Shown: positions 15,829-25,020 of the stretch, one piece after another
Layout: each line of letters starts with the position of its first letter
Numbering within the stretch: position 1 is the stretch's first letter
Assembly (NCBI RefSeq): GCF_019972295.1
Contig: NZ_BLJA01000001.1
Coordinates: 62,001 to 126,000 of the forward strand
DNA length: 64,000 nt
Source of the DNA: Geobacter sp. AOG2
Lineage (GTDB): Bacteria > Desulfobacterota > Desulfuromonadia > Geobacterales > Pseudopelobacteraceae
Direction of reading: 5' to 3'
Program-made: the position numbers and the translations under genes
The notes under the pieces: model-generated
The model's input: only the letters and a program-made list of their open reading frames with translations
Told to the model about the DNA's origin: nothing
Databases searched by the model: none

Positions 15829-15970
15829 GAGGTTGTTGAAAAACGGTCATCTTAGCGCCATCCTCGAAAACCCTTTCGTGCGGCGTAGCGCTGCTACGCC
15901 TCCTCAGGTTTTCTCCGGGTGCGCCGATCCGACCATTTTTGGACAACCTGGATTTTCAACAGACTGTTAG
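15828..15970 (+). repeat. Dispersed modular hairpin repeat, copy 6 (short form)
   Basis: Forward copy between fliE and fliF, beginning at the fliE stop codon. It keeps GGTTGTTGAAAAAC, the hairpin GGCGTAGCGCTGCTACGCC and a diverged right end (CCGACCATTTTTGGACAACC, TTTTCAACAGACTGTTAG) but lacks the CCCGC and AT-rich hairpins. It interrupts an otherwise continuous flagellar operon. Confidence 0.88.
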
Positions 15971-16025
15971 CGTCCCGCGCGGGGCGCCCTGAGAGATAAC
16001 CCGCTTTGTACCTGTACGTGAAAGG

Positions 16026-17624
16026 ATGTTAGCGTTCTACATGCCTGAAGGATTCCAGAGACTTATAGAGCCTTTTATGGCGCTGTCCCCCGGCAAGCGC
16101 ATGCTCGTCGGCGGGATAGCGTTCCTGTCGGCGCTGGCATTTGCCGTGTTGATCTTCGTCGTCAACCGCACCGACTATCGACCGCTTTTTACCAATCTCG
16201 CCACGGAGGATGCGGGGGAGATCGTAAAAAAACTGAAGGATTCCAAAATCCCTTACCAGATTACGGCGGATGGCAAGGGGATTCTCGTCCCTTCCGATAA
16301 AGTCTACGAGATGCGGCTTTCCCTGGCTTCGGAGGGGTTGCCGCAAGGCGGCGGGGTCGGTTTCGAAATCTTCGACCGCAAGAATTTCGGTATGACGGAG
16401 TTCGTCCAGAAGCTCAATTACCAGCGCGCCCTCCAGGGGGAGCTGTCCCGCACCATTTCCCAGATCAACGGCGTCGAGCAGGCGCGCGTTCACCTGGCGA
16501 TTCCGGAAAAATCGCTGTTCAAGGAGAATGAAAAGCCCGCCACCGCCTCTATCGTGCTCAAGATGAAATCGAACCGTTCCCTGAGCGAGGGTGAGGTCCA
16601 GGGGGTGGTGCACCTGGTCGCCTCTTCGATCGAGGGGATGGACCCCGAGCACGTCACCGTACTCGACAGCCGCGGCAAGATCCTCAGCAAGGGGGGAAGC
16701 AGCGATCCGGCTGCCCGCATGACCGCCACCATGCAGGATACCCAGCGCATGTACGAGAAGAATGTCGAAGAGCGTATCCAGTCGCTCCTGGACCGTATCG
16801 TCGGATCGGGAAAATCGGTGGCCCGGGCGACGGCGACCTTTGACTTCAAGCAGGTGGAGCGGGTTGACGAGAAATTCGACCCTGAAACCATTGCCGTCAG
16901 GAGCGAGCAGCGCAGCGAGGAAAAAGGCGCGTCAAGCACCGCGATCGCCGGCGTCCCCGGTGTCCAGACCAACCTCGGCAAGACGGCCCCCAAGCCCGCC
17001 TCGGCTTCCGGCGGCGGTTCCAAGAACGACGAAACCCTCAACTACGAGGTGAGCCGGTCGACCTCCAAAACCATCGAACCGGTGGGGACCCTGAGCAAGA
17101 TATCCGTGGCCGTCCTGGTGGACGGCAAGTATGAAATGCCCGCGGCCGTCAAAGAGGGCCAGGCCGTGAAGGCCAAGTATACCCCCCGCTCTCCCGAGGA
17201 GTTGCAGAAGATCGAAACCCTGGTGAAAAGCGCGATAGGCTTCAGCGCCGAGCGCGGGGACCAGCTGAGCGTACAGAACATCCCTTTCCAGGATACGGAC
17301 GATACCGGCACGGCCGAAACGTCTGCCTGGTGGAGCAGCCCGTTTTTCATGGCTCTCTACAAAAACCTGCTGATCGGCCTGGGATTCCTGGCGATGGTCA
17401 TGTTCGTCATCAGGCCGCTCCTCAAATCGCTCAAGGTGATCAAGCAGCCGGCATTCGAGACGTTTGAGCCGATCGGCGAGATGCCCGAGAAACTTTCTTC
17501 CGCCGAAAAGGCCCAGATCGCCATGCAGATGGCCGAACAGCAAAGTATCATCGAAACGGCCAAGAAGGACCCCTACCAGGTCGCCCAGATTCTTCAGAAC
17601 TGGTTGGGTGAAGAGAACAAATAA
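16026..17624 (+). CDS. fliF: Flagellar MS-ring protein FliF
   Basis: 532 residues with two membrane segments (about 26-46 and 444-466) bracketing a large periplasmic region, as in FliF. Characteristic blocks are YQRALQGELSRTISQINGVE and ARVHLAIPEKSLF. The C-terminal tail with QMAEQQSIIETAKKDPYQVA binds FliG. It builds the MS ring that houses the export gate. ATG 16026 sits right after AAAGG; ATG 16041 is an alternative start 15 bases on. Confidence 0.93.
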   Translation: MLAFYMPEGFQRLIEPFMALSPGKRMLVGGIAFLSALAFAVLIFVVNRTDYRPLFTNLATEDAGEIVKKLKDSKIPYQITADGKGILVPSDKVYEMRLSLASEGLPQGGGVGFEIFDRKNFGMTEFVQKLNYQRALQGELSRTISQINGVEQARVHLAIPEKSLFKENEKPATASIVLKMKSNRSLSEGEVQGVVHLVASSIEGMDPEHVTVLDSRGKILSKGGSSDPAARMTATMQDTQRMYEKNVEERIQSLLDRIVGSGKSVARATATFDFKQVERVDEKFDPETIAVRSEQRSEEKGASSTAIAGVPGVQTNLGKTAPKPASASGGGSKNDETLNYEVSRSTSKTIEPVGTLSKISVAVLVDGKYEMPAAVKEGQAVKAKYTPRSPEELQKIETLVKSAIGFSAERGDQLSVQNIPFQDTDDTGTAETSAWWSSPFFMALYKNLLIGLGFLAMVMFVIRPLLKSLKVIKQPAFETFEPIGEMPEKLSSAEKAQIAMQMAEQQSIIETAKKDPYQVAQILQNWLGEENK

Positions 17625-17654
17625 AAATATTCACAGCGATGAACGGGTGTATTC

Positions 17655-18659
17655 ATGACAGGGTCCATGACAGGGTCTGAAAAAGCTGCCATCCTGCTGC
17701 TCTACCTGGGTAACGAGGTTACCAGCAAGGTGTTCGAGCATATGGATGACGACGAGATAAAAAGGATCAGTAAAAGCATGGCCCACCTGGGCCATGTGCC
17801 GCGCAGCACTATTATGCAGGTGGTGGAGGATTTTACCGGCGTCATCAACCCCGAGGCGGGGATCTTTTCCCAGGGAGAAGAGTTCGTCCGGAAGATCCTC
17901 GAAAAGGCGCTTGGCCCCGCCAAGGCCGAGATGCTCATGGAGGAGTTGCAGGCCTCCAGTTATGGCGACCTGGTGGATATCCTGGGCAACATGGATTCCA
18001 AGAGTATCGCCAATTTCCTGTCCCAGGAGCATCCCCAGACCGTTGCGGTCATCCTGGCCAAGCTGAAATCCAAGCAGACCAGCGAGATCATCAGCCTGCT
18101 CCCGCAGGAATTGCAGGCGGAAGTCGTTCTGCGCATTGCCGACGTGGAACAGGTTTCGCCGGAGATCCTCCAGGAGATCGACGACGTCATACGCCGGGAG
18201 ATCAAGTCCATGGGCGGCGGGCAGCGCTACAAGGTGGGCGGTGTCGAGAAGGTTGTGGACATGTTCAACCATTTCGACCGCAGCAAGGAAAAGCAGATCC
18301 TCGACAAACTGGACGTGCTCAGTCCGCCCCTTGCCGAGATCATCCGCAAACACCTGTTCACCTTCGAGGACATCTTCAAGCTGGACGACCGCAGCATCCA
18401 GGCCATCATGCGCGAGGTCTCCAACGACACCCTGACCCTGGCCATGAAAACCTCACCGGACGAGGTCAAGGACAAGATCTTCAAGAACATCTCCAGCCGC
18501 GCGGCGGAGATGATCAAGGAGGACCTGGAGGTCATGGGGCCGGTGCGGCTCTCGGATGTGGACAAGGCCCAGTCGGAGATCATCAAGGTCGTGCGCAAGA
18601 TGGAAGAGGAAGGCAAGATCGTGCTGGCCGGCCGCGGGGGAGACGATGTCCTCGTCTAG
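17655..18659 (+). CDS. fliG: Flagellar motor switch protein FliG
   Basis: 334 residues. Contains the middle-domain EHPQT motif (SQEHPQTVAVILAKL) and the C-terminal torque helix region (VRLSDVDKAQSEIIKVVRKM) with the conserved charged residues. It connects the MS ring to the C ring and interacts with the stator. The start is duplicated: ATGACAGGGTCC is followed directly by ATGACAGGGTCT, giving two in-frame ATGs four codons apart. The stop overlaps fliH by 14 bases. Confidence 0.93.
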   Translation: MTGSMTGSEKAAILLLYLGNEVTSKVFEHMDDDEIKRISKSMAHLGHVPRSTIMQVVEDFTGVINPEAGIFSQGEEFVRKILEKALGPAKAEMLMEELQASSYGDLVDILGNMDSKSIANFLSQEHPQTVAVILAKLKSKQTSEIISLLPQELQAEVVLRIADVEQVSPEILQEIDDVIRREIKSMGGGQRYKVGGVEKVVDMFNHFDRSKEKQILDKLDVLSPPLAEIIRKHLFTFEDIFKLDDRSIQAIMREVSNDTLTLAMKTSPDEVKDKIFKNISSRAAEMIKEDLEVMGPVRLSDVDKAQSEIIKVVRKMEEEGKIVLAGRGGDDVLV

Positions 18660-19386
18660 GATACTGAAATCCGCCAACTCCGACGGGCTCGTCGTGACGG
18701 AGTACGCCTTCGGCCAGGTTGGCCAGATCCACGGCCGGGCCGATGAGAGCGGTTTTGTCCCCATGGGCATATTCGACTCGTCGGAGATCGACAAGGCACG
18801 GGCAACGGCGGTCTCCGAAGAGGTTCCGGAGATTGTGGAACCCGCCGGGGTCGTCCTGACCGAGGAAGAGTTGGACCAGCAGCTTCGCGACGCCTTCAAC
18901 AGCGGCCTCCAGGAGGGGAAAAACCTGGCCGAGCGCGGCCTGGTCAATGTTTTCAAATCGTTACGCGGGGCTGCCGAGGGGATTCGCGACCTGCGGGAAA
19001 AGGTCATGCGGGAATCGGAGGACGAACTCCTCAACCTGATCGTCATGGTCGCCCGCAAGGTGATCCTGCGCGAGGTACGGGCGGACCGGTCCATCCTTGA
19101 GGATATGGTCCGATCCGCCGTTTCGGGCCTGTCCGAGCGCGACAGCCTGACCATACGACTCAGCCCCGACGACTATGCGATGATTACCAGCGGCCACGGG
19201 GACTATTTCCGCCAGGAGCTGCAGAACGATCAGATGCACTTCAAGGCGGACGCTGCGGTCTTGCCGGGTAATTGCCAGATAGATACCGAGTTGGGGACCA
19301 TCGATGCCAGCATCGACGCCCAGCTTGACGAAATCCACCGGCGTTTGCTTGAGGAGCGGAGCCTGGCCTCGGCTCCCGGCGCTTGA
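18646..19386 (+). CDS. fliH: Flagellar export ATPase regulator FliH
   Basis: 246 residues. Acidic N-terminus, then helical region LTEEELDQQLRDAFNSGLQE and the C-terminal FliH/HrpE domain with LRLSPDDYAMI-like and HFKADAAVLPGNCQIDTELG sequences. It binds FliI as a dimer and delivers it to the export gate. ATG 18646, preceded by GGGGGAG within fliG, is chosen over more distal upstream starts. Position between fliG and fliI is canonical. Confidence 0.88.
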   Translation: MSSSRILKSANSDGLVVTEYAFGQVGQIHGRADESGFVPMGIFDSSEIDKARATAVSEEVPEIVEPAGVVLTEEELDQQLRDAFNSGLQEGKNLAERGLVNVFKSLRGAAEGIRDLREKVMRESEDELLNLIVMVARKVILREVRADRSILEDMVRSAVSGLSERDSLTIRLSPDDYAMITSGHGDYFRQELQNDQMHFKADAAVLPGNCQIDTELGTIDASIDAQLDEIHRRLLEERSLASAPGA

Positions 19387-19398
19387 TCCGGGAACCCC

Positions 19399-20715
19399 AT
19401 GCCGCCACTCAATCTGATGAAGAAATACCGGGCTGCGCTGGAGTCGGCCAAGCCGGTCAAATTACACGGCAAGGTCACCCAGGTCGTCGGGTTGGTGATC
19501 GAGGGATATTGCCCGGATACCTCGGTTGGGGCCATTTGCGAGATCAGGCCCCAGAGTGGGGAGCCGATCCCGGCGGAGGTCGTCGGCTTCCGCAACAACA
19601 AGACCCTCCTCATGCCGTTGGGAGAGCTGCGGGGAGTGGGGCTGGACAGCCTGATCTCCGTCCGGCGGGAAAATGCCTCGCTGGGGGTGGGGCCGCTGAT
19701 GCTGGGCCGGGTGATCGACGGTCTTGGCAACCCTATTGACGATAAGGGGCCGATCAGGGTCGAGGAGGAGTACCCGATTTACGCCACGCCTGTCAACCCG
19801 ATGACACGGCCCCCCATCAGGAAGCCGCTCGACCTGGGCATACGGAGCATCAACGGGCTTTTGACCTGCGGCCAGGGGCAGCGGGTCGGCATCATGGCCG
19901 GTTCCGGCGTGGGGAAATCGACGCTTTTGGGCATGATCGCCCGCTATACCGAGGCCGACGTCAACGTAATCGCCCTGATCGGCGAACGGGGCCGCGAACT
20001 CAGGGAGTTTATCGAGAAGGACCTTCAGGAGCAGGGGCTCAAAAAGTCGGTGGTGGTCGTTGCAACCTCGGACCAGCCGCCGCTTGTGCGCATGCGCGGC
20101 GCCTATATCGCCACCACTATTGCCGAATATTTTCAGAAACAGGGCAAGAAGGTGCTGCTGATGATGGATTCGGCCACCCGTTTCGCCATGGCCATGCGCG
20201 AGGTCGGCTTGGCCATCGGCGAGCCGCCGACCACCAAGGGATACACGCCGTCGGTTTTTGCCGCTCTGCCCAAGTTGCTGGAGCGCACCGGCAATTTTCC
20301 CGACGGCAGCATTACCGCCCTGTACACCGTGCTGGTCGAAGGGGATGATTTCAACGAGCCGATATCGGACGCCATGCGCAGCATCCTGGACGGCCATATC
20401 GTTCTCTCGCGCAGCTTGGCGGCGCGCAACATCTACCCGCCCATCGACGTGCTGGCCAGCGCCAGCAGGGTCATGGCGGACGTGGCCCCCCGCGAGCAGA
20501 TGGACCTGGCCGGCAGGTTCAAGGAAGCCCTGGCGACACACCGCCAGTCGGAGGACCTTATCAATATCGGGGCCTACAAGGCGGGCAGCAATCCCGGTAT
20601 AGATTATGCTGTAGCACACTATGACGGGATGGTGACCTATCTCAAGCAGGCGGTCCAGGACCCGGTATCCATGTTCGATGCGGTCCGGGATCTTAAAAAG
20701 CTTTTTGAGTCCTGA
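19399..20715 (+). CDS. fliI: Flagellum-specific ATPase FliI
   Basis: 438 residues of the F1-ATPase beta/T3SS ATPase family. Walker A GSGVGKSTLLG is near residue 168, followed by LIGERGRELREFIE and the Walker B region KKVLLMMDSATRFAMAMREV. SVFAALPKLLERTGNF is typical of FliI/YscN. It unfolds and feeds export substrates at the base of the flagellar apparatus with FliH and FliJ. Confidence 0.94.
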   Translation: MPPLNLMKKYRAALESAKPVKLHGKVTQVVGLVIEGYCPDTSVGAICEIRPQSGEPIPAEVVGFRNNKTLLMPLGELRGVGLDSLISVRRENASLGVGPLMLGRVIDGLGNPIDDKGPIRVEEEYPIYATPVNPMTRPPIRKPLDLGIRSINGLLTCGQGQRVGIMAGSGVGKSTLLGMIARYTEADVNVIALIGERGRELREFIEKDLQEQGLKKSVVVVATSDQPPLVRMRGAYIATTIAEYFQKQGKKVLLMMDSATRFAMAMREVGLAIGEPPTTKGYTPSVFAALPKLLERTGNFPDGSITALYTVLVEGDDFNEPISDAMRSILDGHIVLSRSLAARNIYPPIDVLASASRVMADVAPREQMDLAGRFKEALATHRQSEDLINIGAYKAGSNPGIDYAVAHYDGMVTYLKQAVQDPVSMFDAVRDLKKLFES

Positions 20716-20738
20716 ACCGCGGACCGAGGTGAGCAGTC

Positions 20739-21182
20739 GTGAAAGGTAACGGCTTCAAATTGGAGCAGGTGCTCAACTACCGCTGCGAGATCGAAAAGAT
20801 GCGCAAGCAGGAGTTTGCCAGCGCCAAGCGGGAGTTTGAGCATGCCGATGACCGGCTCAGGCGGGAAAAAGAGCGCGTCGAAAACGTCTCGGAGGAGTTC
20901 TGCCACCGCCAGGGAGAACTGGAGAGCATCCAGGAGATGCGCATGTACGCCGACTTCTTTGCCCGGAAGCGGGAGGACCTCAGGAACCAGAAGGACCGGC
21001 TCGACCAGCTTGGAACTATCATGAACGACCGGCGGGATTTCCTGCTGGACGCGACCAAGGATAAAAAAGTGCTGGAATCGCTTAAAGAACAAAAGACGAA
21101 AGAGTTTAAACTGATGATGGATCATAAGGAACAGACGTTTCTGGACGAAATCTCCATCCAGAAAAAAGGTACGAAACTCTAA
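20739..21182 (+). CDS. fliJ: Flagellar export protein FliJ
   Basis: 147 residues, almost entirely charged coiled coil, starting FKLEQVLNYRCEIEKMRKQE, the typical FliJ opening. It acts as the central stalk of the FliI ring and links it to FlhA. The GTG start at 20739 follows GAGGTGAG. The last base of the stop TAA is shared with the next ATG, so translation is coupled to the MotE-like gene. Confidence 0.85.
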   Translation: MKGNGFKLEQVLNYRCEIEKMRKQEFASAKREFEHADDRLRREKERVENVSEEFCHRQGELESIQEMRMYADFFARKREDLRNQKDRLDQLGTIMNDRRDFLLDATKDKKVLESLKEQKTKEFKLMMDHKEQTFLDEISIQKKGTKL

Positions 21183-21754
21183 TGCGCGGCCGGGTCAGAT
21201 TATTGCTGTGCTTTGTGGCCGTGGCCGGTTTGGCCTTGGGGATACTGGCTCAGGGGGCCACCCATGCCACGGCCGAGAGCGGGACAGCCTCCAGGAGGGG
21301 TGCGGAGACGGGCACGGAAGCGGCGCAGGGGCAGCAGCCTTTCAACGCTTCCCGCGCGGCCCGCGAGGAGAAGGCCATCCAGGATGCGCGCCGCCAGCAA
21401 CTGGCGGAAAAAGAGGCGGCCCTGGCTGCCAAGGAACAGGAGCTGAAAAAGCTCAGCGCCAAGCTTGAGGCCCAGGTCAAGGCCCTGGAGGAGAGCAGGA
21501 AAAGAGTCGATGAGAGCATGAAGGCCCGCTCGTCGGCCCAGAAGAAGCAGCAGGACGAAAAAGCGCAGAAGATGGTCAAGCTGTTCAAGGCCATGCGCAG
21601 CGAACAGGCCGGTCAATTGATTGACAGCCTGCATGAGGACCTGGCCCTGGCGTTGTTGAGCCGTCTGGACACCAAGACGGTGGCGAAGCTGGCCCCCTTC
21701 ATCAACCAGCCGCGCGTCGTCAAGTGGATAAGCGAGAACCTTCAGGGTAAATAG
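21182..21754 (+). CDS. motE: MotE-like flagellar operon protein (exported, coiled coil with MgtE_N-like end)
   Basis: 190 residues: an N-terminal signal peptide or anchor (LLLCFVAVAGLALGILAQG), a low-complexity stretch, a long coiled coil about residues 60-135 (KEAALAAKEQELKKLSAKLE), and a C-terminal domain SEQAGQLIDSLHEDLALALL resembling the MgtE N-terminal fold. This layout matches MotE, a periplasmic chaperone of stator protein MotC in alpha-proteobacteria, and similar proteins in delta-proteobacterial fliJ-fliK junctions. The assignment rests on architecture and position. Confidence 0.65.
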   Translation: MRGRVRLLLCFVAVAGLALGILAQGATHATAESGTASRRGAETGTEAAQGQQPFNASRAAREEKAIQDARRQQLAEKEAALAAKEQELKKLSAKLEAQVKALEESRKRVDESMKARSSAQKKQQDEKAQKMVKLFKAMRSEQAGQLIDSLHEDLALALLSRLDTKTVAKLAPFINQPRVVKWISENLQGK

Positions 21755-21808
21755 TTTCCGATTCGGAAAGGAACTCTTTCCGGTCGTAACCCTGGATAAC
21801 GAATCGGC

Positions 21809-21843
21809 TTTTATGGGCAGATACCTGTCCATGCCCATAAAAA
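21809..21843 (+). promoter_or_regulatory. Hairpin in the leader of fliK
   Basis: Inverted repeat TTTTATGGGCA (21809-21819) / TGCCCATAAAA (from 21832) with a 12-base loop in the 116-base gap before fliK. A second hairpin upstream pairs GGAAAG with CTTTCC (21771-21790). No clean T-run follows, so attenuation or mRNA processing is as likely as termination. Confidence 0.45.
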
Positions 21844-21870
21844 ATCTCTTCAGAAAGGAGGTGAGACACA

Positions 21871-23844
21871 ATGGATACAGGACAGATGAGTATGATGCCG
21901 GCGAATGTCGGCGTAGCAACACCGGGTAGCGCGCAGCTATCATCTTCCGCAACGGCGCTGCCGGATTCGGGAGACCAGGCAGGCGGGCTGTTCGTCGGGC
22001 TGTTGGCGGCAATGACCCCCCTGAGCACTCCCCAGGGAGCGGCAGTGCCGGTTTCCGGCGACAAAGATGCCCCGGTACCGGAGAAAAGCGCCGAGGCCGC
22101 CGCAACGGCGGCACAGCAGGACGGCCTGTCCGGGTTGATGGCGGGATTGTTGAATGCCCTCGACGCGGTCGAAAAATCGCCGGCAACGGAGACGGAAGCA
22201 CGGGCGGCAGCACAGACCCCGGGCAAAAAACCACAGGATGTGGCCCTGAATGCGGATGGCCTTCAAATGGCCCTGCCGATTCAGGCGGACAGCGGCAGAA
22301 CGCCGCAGATCAATGACGAGGTTGAGCAGCAGGCGTCTCAGGGGCCGGATGAGCAGTCGGCATCGGCCGCGGGAGACGGCGCTGAAGACCCGGCGCCGGT
22401 GGCCGCTTCGGACAGGAAGCCACAGGATGTGGGCCTGGATGCGGGTGGGATGCTGATGGCCCAGATGCTTCAGGTGACGGGCGGTAGAATGCCGCAGGCC
22501 AATGGCGCGGGTGCGCAGCAGGCGGTTGATGCCCCGGCTGCCGATGGCGCCGTCACGGCGCTTGCGAACAAGGGCGGCACGGATGCCCTCTCGAAAGGCG
22601 CTTCAGCGGATTCCGCCACCCTTGGGGCGGTTGAGTCCCAACAGCAGGCTTCGGCCACCGCCGGGCAGAAGAACCAGGCGGTCGGGAGCGACATGGTTTC
22701 CACAGAACGTGGTAAAACGCCAAGCGACCGGAAGGGAAGCGCCGGCGCTCCGGTTTCCCCCTCCGGGGGTGACGTAAAGGTACAATCCCAGCAGGAAGTG
22801 ACCCTGTTCCGCTCCGCCCCCCTCGAGGTGGCGCTGGCGGAAAGCGTTCCCCAGAATGAGGTCCGCACGACAGGGCAGACTCAAAACGTTTCATCGGCGC
22901 AGAATACGCCGGTAGACGGGATTACCGCCGCTTCAACGGAAAAGACGCCGCCGTTGCAGCAGGATATCCGCCCCGTGAAAGCGGGTTCGATACCGGTACC
23001 GGCCGCGCCGTCGCAGGCTTCTGCGCCACAGCCGGAGCAGGCGGCAGTACCGAACGACCGTACCCTTGAAGCAACCAAATCCGTTCAGGCGGCTGTTGTG
23101 CCTGCGGCAGAAAAAGCAGGTGCGGAAGCTGGAGGGGAAACCGTCCAGACCCGTCCTGAGAGTGCAGTAACGGCAAAGCCGGTGCAAAACGTCGCGATCG
23201 ACGCGGCGAAACTTGCCGGCGCGGGGTCATCCGGAGGAGAATTCAGCGCCGGTGACGATAAAGGTACGGCCGACAGCTTCATGAACGGCCAGTTCCACAC
23301 GACCCTGATGCATCAGCAGGGGAATGTGGACGGCGCAAGCGCAACGGGCACCGTCGCCGCTCCGCTTCAGGGCAGTGCACAGCCGTCCGGTCTTTCGGAG
23401 CAGATTTTGCAGCAGGTGAAGGATCGTCTTGCCGGTCACGAGATCAAAACGGGCAGCGATCAGATCGTGCTCAGGCTCTCCCCTGAGAACCTCGGCGAGT
23501 TGAAGGTGAACCTGACCATGGATGGGCAGCGTCTGAAGGTCGAGATCGTTGCGCAAAACCACATGGTGCGCGATAGCCTGCTGCAAAACAGCGATTCGCT
23601 CAAGGAATCGCTGGCGCGTCAAAATATCAGCATGGATTCGTTTAGCGTGACCACCGACGGCCGCGGCGCAGGAAATCCCGGCCAGGGGCAGCAACAGAAC
23701 GGCTGGCGCGAGTTTGCCCAGCAGCAACAGCAGAACGCCTGGATGTCGTCCGGTGGCTATCGCCTGCCGGAGGTGACGACGGTCCCGAGCCAACTGGCGT
23801 ATCAAACGCCATCATCCCATACGATGGTCGATCTCCATTTCTAA
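21871..23844 (+). CDS. fliK: Flagellar hook-length control protein FliK
   Basis: 657 residues: a long Ala/Gln/Pro-rich, probably disordered ruler region, then a C-terminal Flg_hook domain (about 510-600) with DQIVLRLSPENLGELKVNLT and VRDSLLQNSDSLKESLARQN. The ruler contains a duplicated unit of about 63 codons, beginning KKPQDVALNADGLQMALPIQ and RKPQDVGLDAGGMLMAQMLQ. FliK measures the hook and triggers the FlhB substrate switch. Strong ribosome site AAAGGAGGTGAG. Followed by flgD, as usual. Confidence 0.9.
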   Translation: MDTGQMSMMPANVGVATPGSAQLSSSATALPDSGDQAGGLFVGLLAAMTPLSTPQGAAVPVSGDKDAPVPEKSAEAAATAAQQDGLSGLMAGLLNALDAVEKSPATETEARAAAQTPGKKPQDVALNADGLQMALPIQADSGRTPQINDEVEQQASQGPDEQSASAAGDGAEDPAPVAASDRKPQDVGLDAGGMLMAQMLQVTGGRMPQANGAGAQQAVDAPAADGAVTALANKGGTDALSKGASADSATLGAVESQQQASATAGQKNQAVGSDMVSTERGKTPSDRKGSAGAPVSPSGGDVKVQSQQEVTLFRSAPLEVALAESVPQNEVRTTGQTQNVSSAQNTPVDGITAASTEKTPPLQQDIRPVKAGSIPVPAAPSQASAPQPEQAAVPNDRTLEATKSVQAAVVPAAEKAGAEAGGETVQTRPESAVTAKPVQNVAIDAAKLAGAGSSGGEFSAGDDKGTADSFMNGQFHTTLMHQQGNVDGASATGTVAAPLQGSAQPSGLSEQILQQVKDRLAGHEIKTGSDQIVLRLSPENLGELKVNLTMDGQRLKVEIVAQNHMVRDSLLQNSDSLKESLARQNISMDSFSVTTDGRGAGNPGQGQQQNGWREFAQQQQQNAWMSSGGYRLPEVTTVPSQLAYQTPSSHTMVDLHF

Positions 23845-23865
23845 AAGAAAGCGAGGTGATTTCCA

Positions 23866-24528
23866 ATGGTAAGCAGCGTAACTTCAACAACCGATACATC
23901 GTCGGCTTCGGCCCAAATGCAAAAGGACCTGGGCTTTACCAGCCAGGACTTTATGAAGCTCTTCATCGCCCAGTTGCAGAATCAGGACCCATTGTCACCC
24001 CAGGATTCATCGCAGATGATGACGCAATTGGCCCAGATGGCACAGGTGGAACAGGCCTACGACACGAACACCAACCTGCAGAGCCTGCTGACGGCACAGA
24101 ATAACGCCACCAGCATGGACACCGTGGCGTTTATCGGCAAGACCGTCAAGGCGAACGGCAGCAGCGTGTCGTTCGACGGGTCAAAGGCGGCGACGCTTCA
24201 GTACAACCTTTCCGGCGCCTCGGCCTCATCCACCATCACCATCACCGATTCGTCGGGAAAGACCGTCAAGACCGCCACCGTTTCGGCGCAGTCCGCAGGG
24301 GACAACAGCTATACCTGGGACGGCACCAACAACAGCGGAACAACGGTTCCGGCCGGGGCCTACACCTTCTCCGTATCGAGCACGTCGTCCGGCGGCTCCG
24401 CCCTGACGGCAACGACCTATACGACCGGGACGGTTGACGGCGTGGCATTTGTCAACGGTACTCCGACCCTCACCATCGGCTCCGTGTCGGTGTCATTGTC
24501 GGATATCATCAACGTTAAGGGGGCGTAA
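23866..24528 (+). CDS. flgD: Flagellar hook capping protein FlgD
   Basis: 220 residues. The N-terminal block DFMKLFIAQLQNQDPLSPQD and MAQVEQAYDTNTNLQSLL is diagnostic for FlgD. The C-terminal part has a FlgD Ig-like fold with GDNSYTWDGTNNSGTTVPAG. It caps the growing hook and is shed afterwards. Lies between fliK and the TIGR02530-like gene, upstream of flgE. Confidence 0.92.
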   Translation: MVSSVTSTTDTSSASAQMQKDLGFTSQDFMKLFIAQLQNQDPLSPQDSSQMMTQLAQMAQVEQAYDTNTNLQSLLTAQNNATSMDTVAFIGKTVKANGSSVSFDGSKAATLQYNLSGASASSTITITDSSGKTVKTATVSAQSAGDNSYTWDGTNNSGTTVPAGAYTFSVSSTSSGGSALTATTYTTGTVDGVAFVNGTPTLTIGSVSVSLSDIINVKGA

Positions 24529-24536
24529 CCGGAAAA

Positions 24537-24923
24537 ATGGTAGACCAGATTTTTTTCCCAAACCCCGTCCAGCCGGGGAGGCAAGAACGCCCCCAGCCGC
24601 AGAAGCCGACAAGCGGACAGGTTTCGGATTCTTCGTTTGCCCGAGTACTGGATGAAAAGCTCCCGGCTCAGGGAGTAAAGTTCTCGCAACATGCTCAGGA
24701 GAGGCTCAAATCGCGTAACATCGTCCTCTCCGCCAACGACATCGCCAATCTTGAAGGGGCTGTCAATAATGTGGCCCAGAAAGGCGGCAAGGAATCTCTG
24801 GTCATGATGAAAGACGCGGCGCTGGTGGTGAGCATCACGAACCGCACCGTGGTAACCGCACTGGACAGAAGCCAGATGCAGGGAAATGTTTTTACGAATA
24901 TCGATTCCGCGGTCATTATCTAG
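24537..24923 (+). CDS. Flagellar operon protein, TIGR02530-like
   Basis: 128 residues, no signal peptide or membrane helix. A proline-rich N-terminus is followed by a compact domain with VKFSQHAQERLKSRNIVLSA and SLVMMKDAALVVSITNRTVV. This matches the small conserved protein commonly encoded between flgD and flgE in Firmicutes and delta-proteobacteria (flagellar operon protein, TIGR02530). Its molecular function is not established; the name is from memory of the family and from position. Confidence 0.75.
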   Translation: MVDQIFFPNPVQPGRQERPQPQKPTSGQVSDSSFARVLDEKLPAQGVKFSQHAQERLKSRNIVLSANDIANLEGAVNNVAQKGGKESLVMMKDAALVVSITNRTVVTALDRSQMQGNVFTNIDSAVII

Positions 24924-24934
24924 ATAACGAAACA

Positions 24935-25013
24935 GGGCTGGACCTCCTTGAGGAAGCCCATGAAACGCCGACCGATTGACGCGTTTCACCCAAACTCAAA
25001 AAAATGAAGGAGG
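24935..25013 (+). promoter_or_regulatory. Structured flgE leader with an anti-Shine-Dalgarno
   Basis: CCTCCTT (24943-24949) is a perfect complement of the flgE ribosome site AAGGAGG (25007-25013). Between them is a perfect 8-bp hairpin TGAAACGC/GCGTTTCA (24961-24988) that would bring the two together. Alternatively CCTCCTT is locked in a local stem, GGGCT...AGCCC (24935-24959) with inner CCTC-CTT-GAGG. The two folds are mutually exclusive, which is the geometry of a translational switch. No known riboswitch class is recognised. Confidence 0.45.
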
Positions 25014-25020
25014 CATCATC

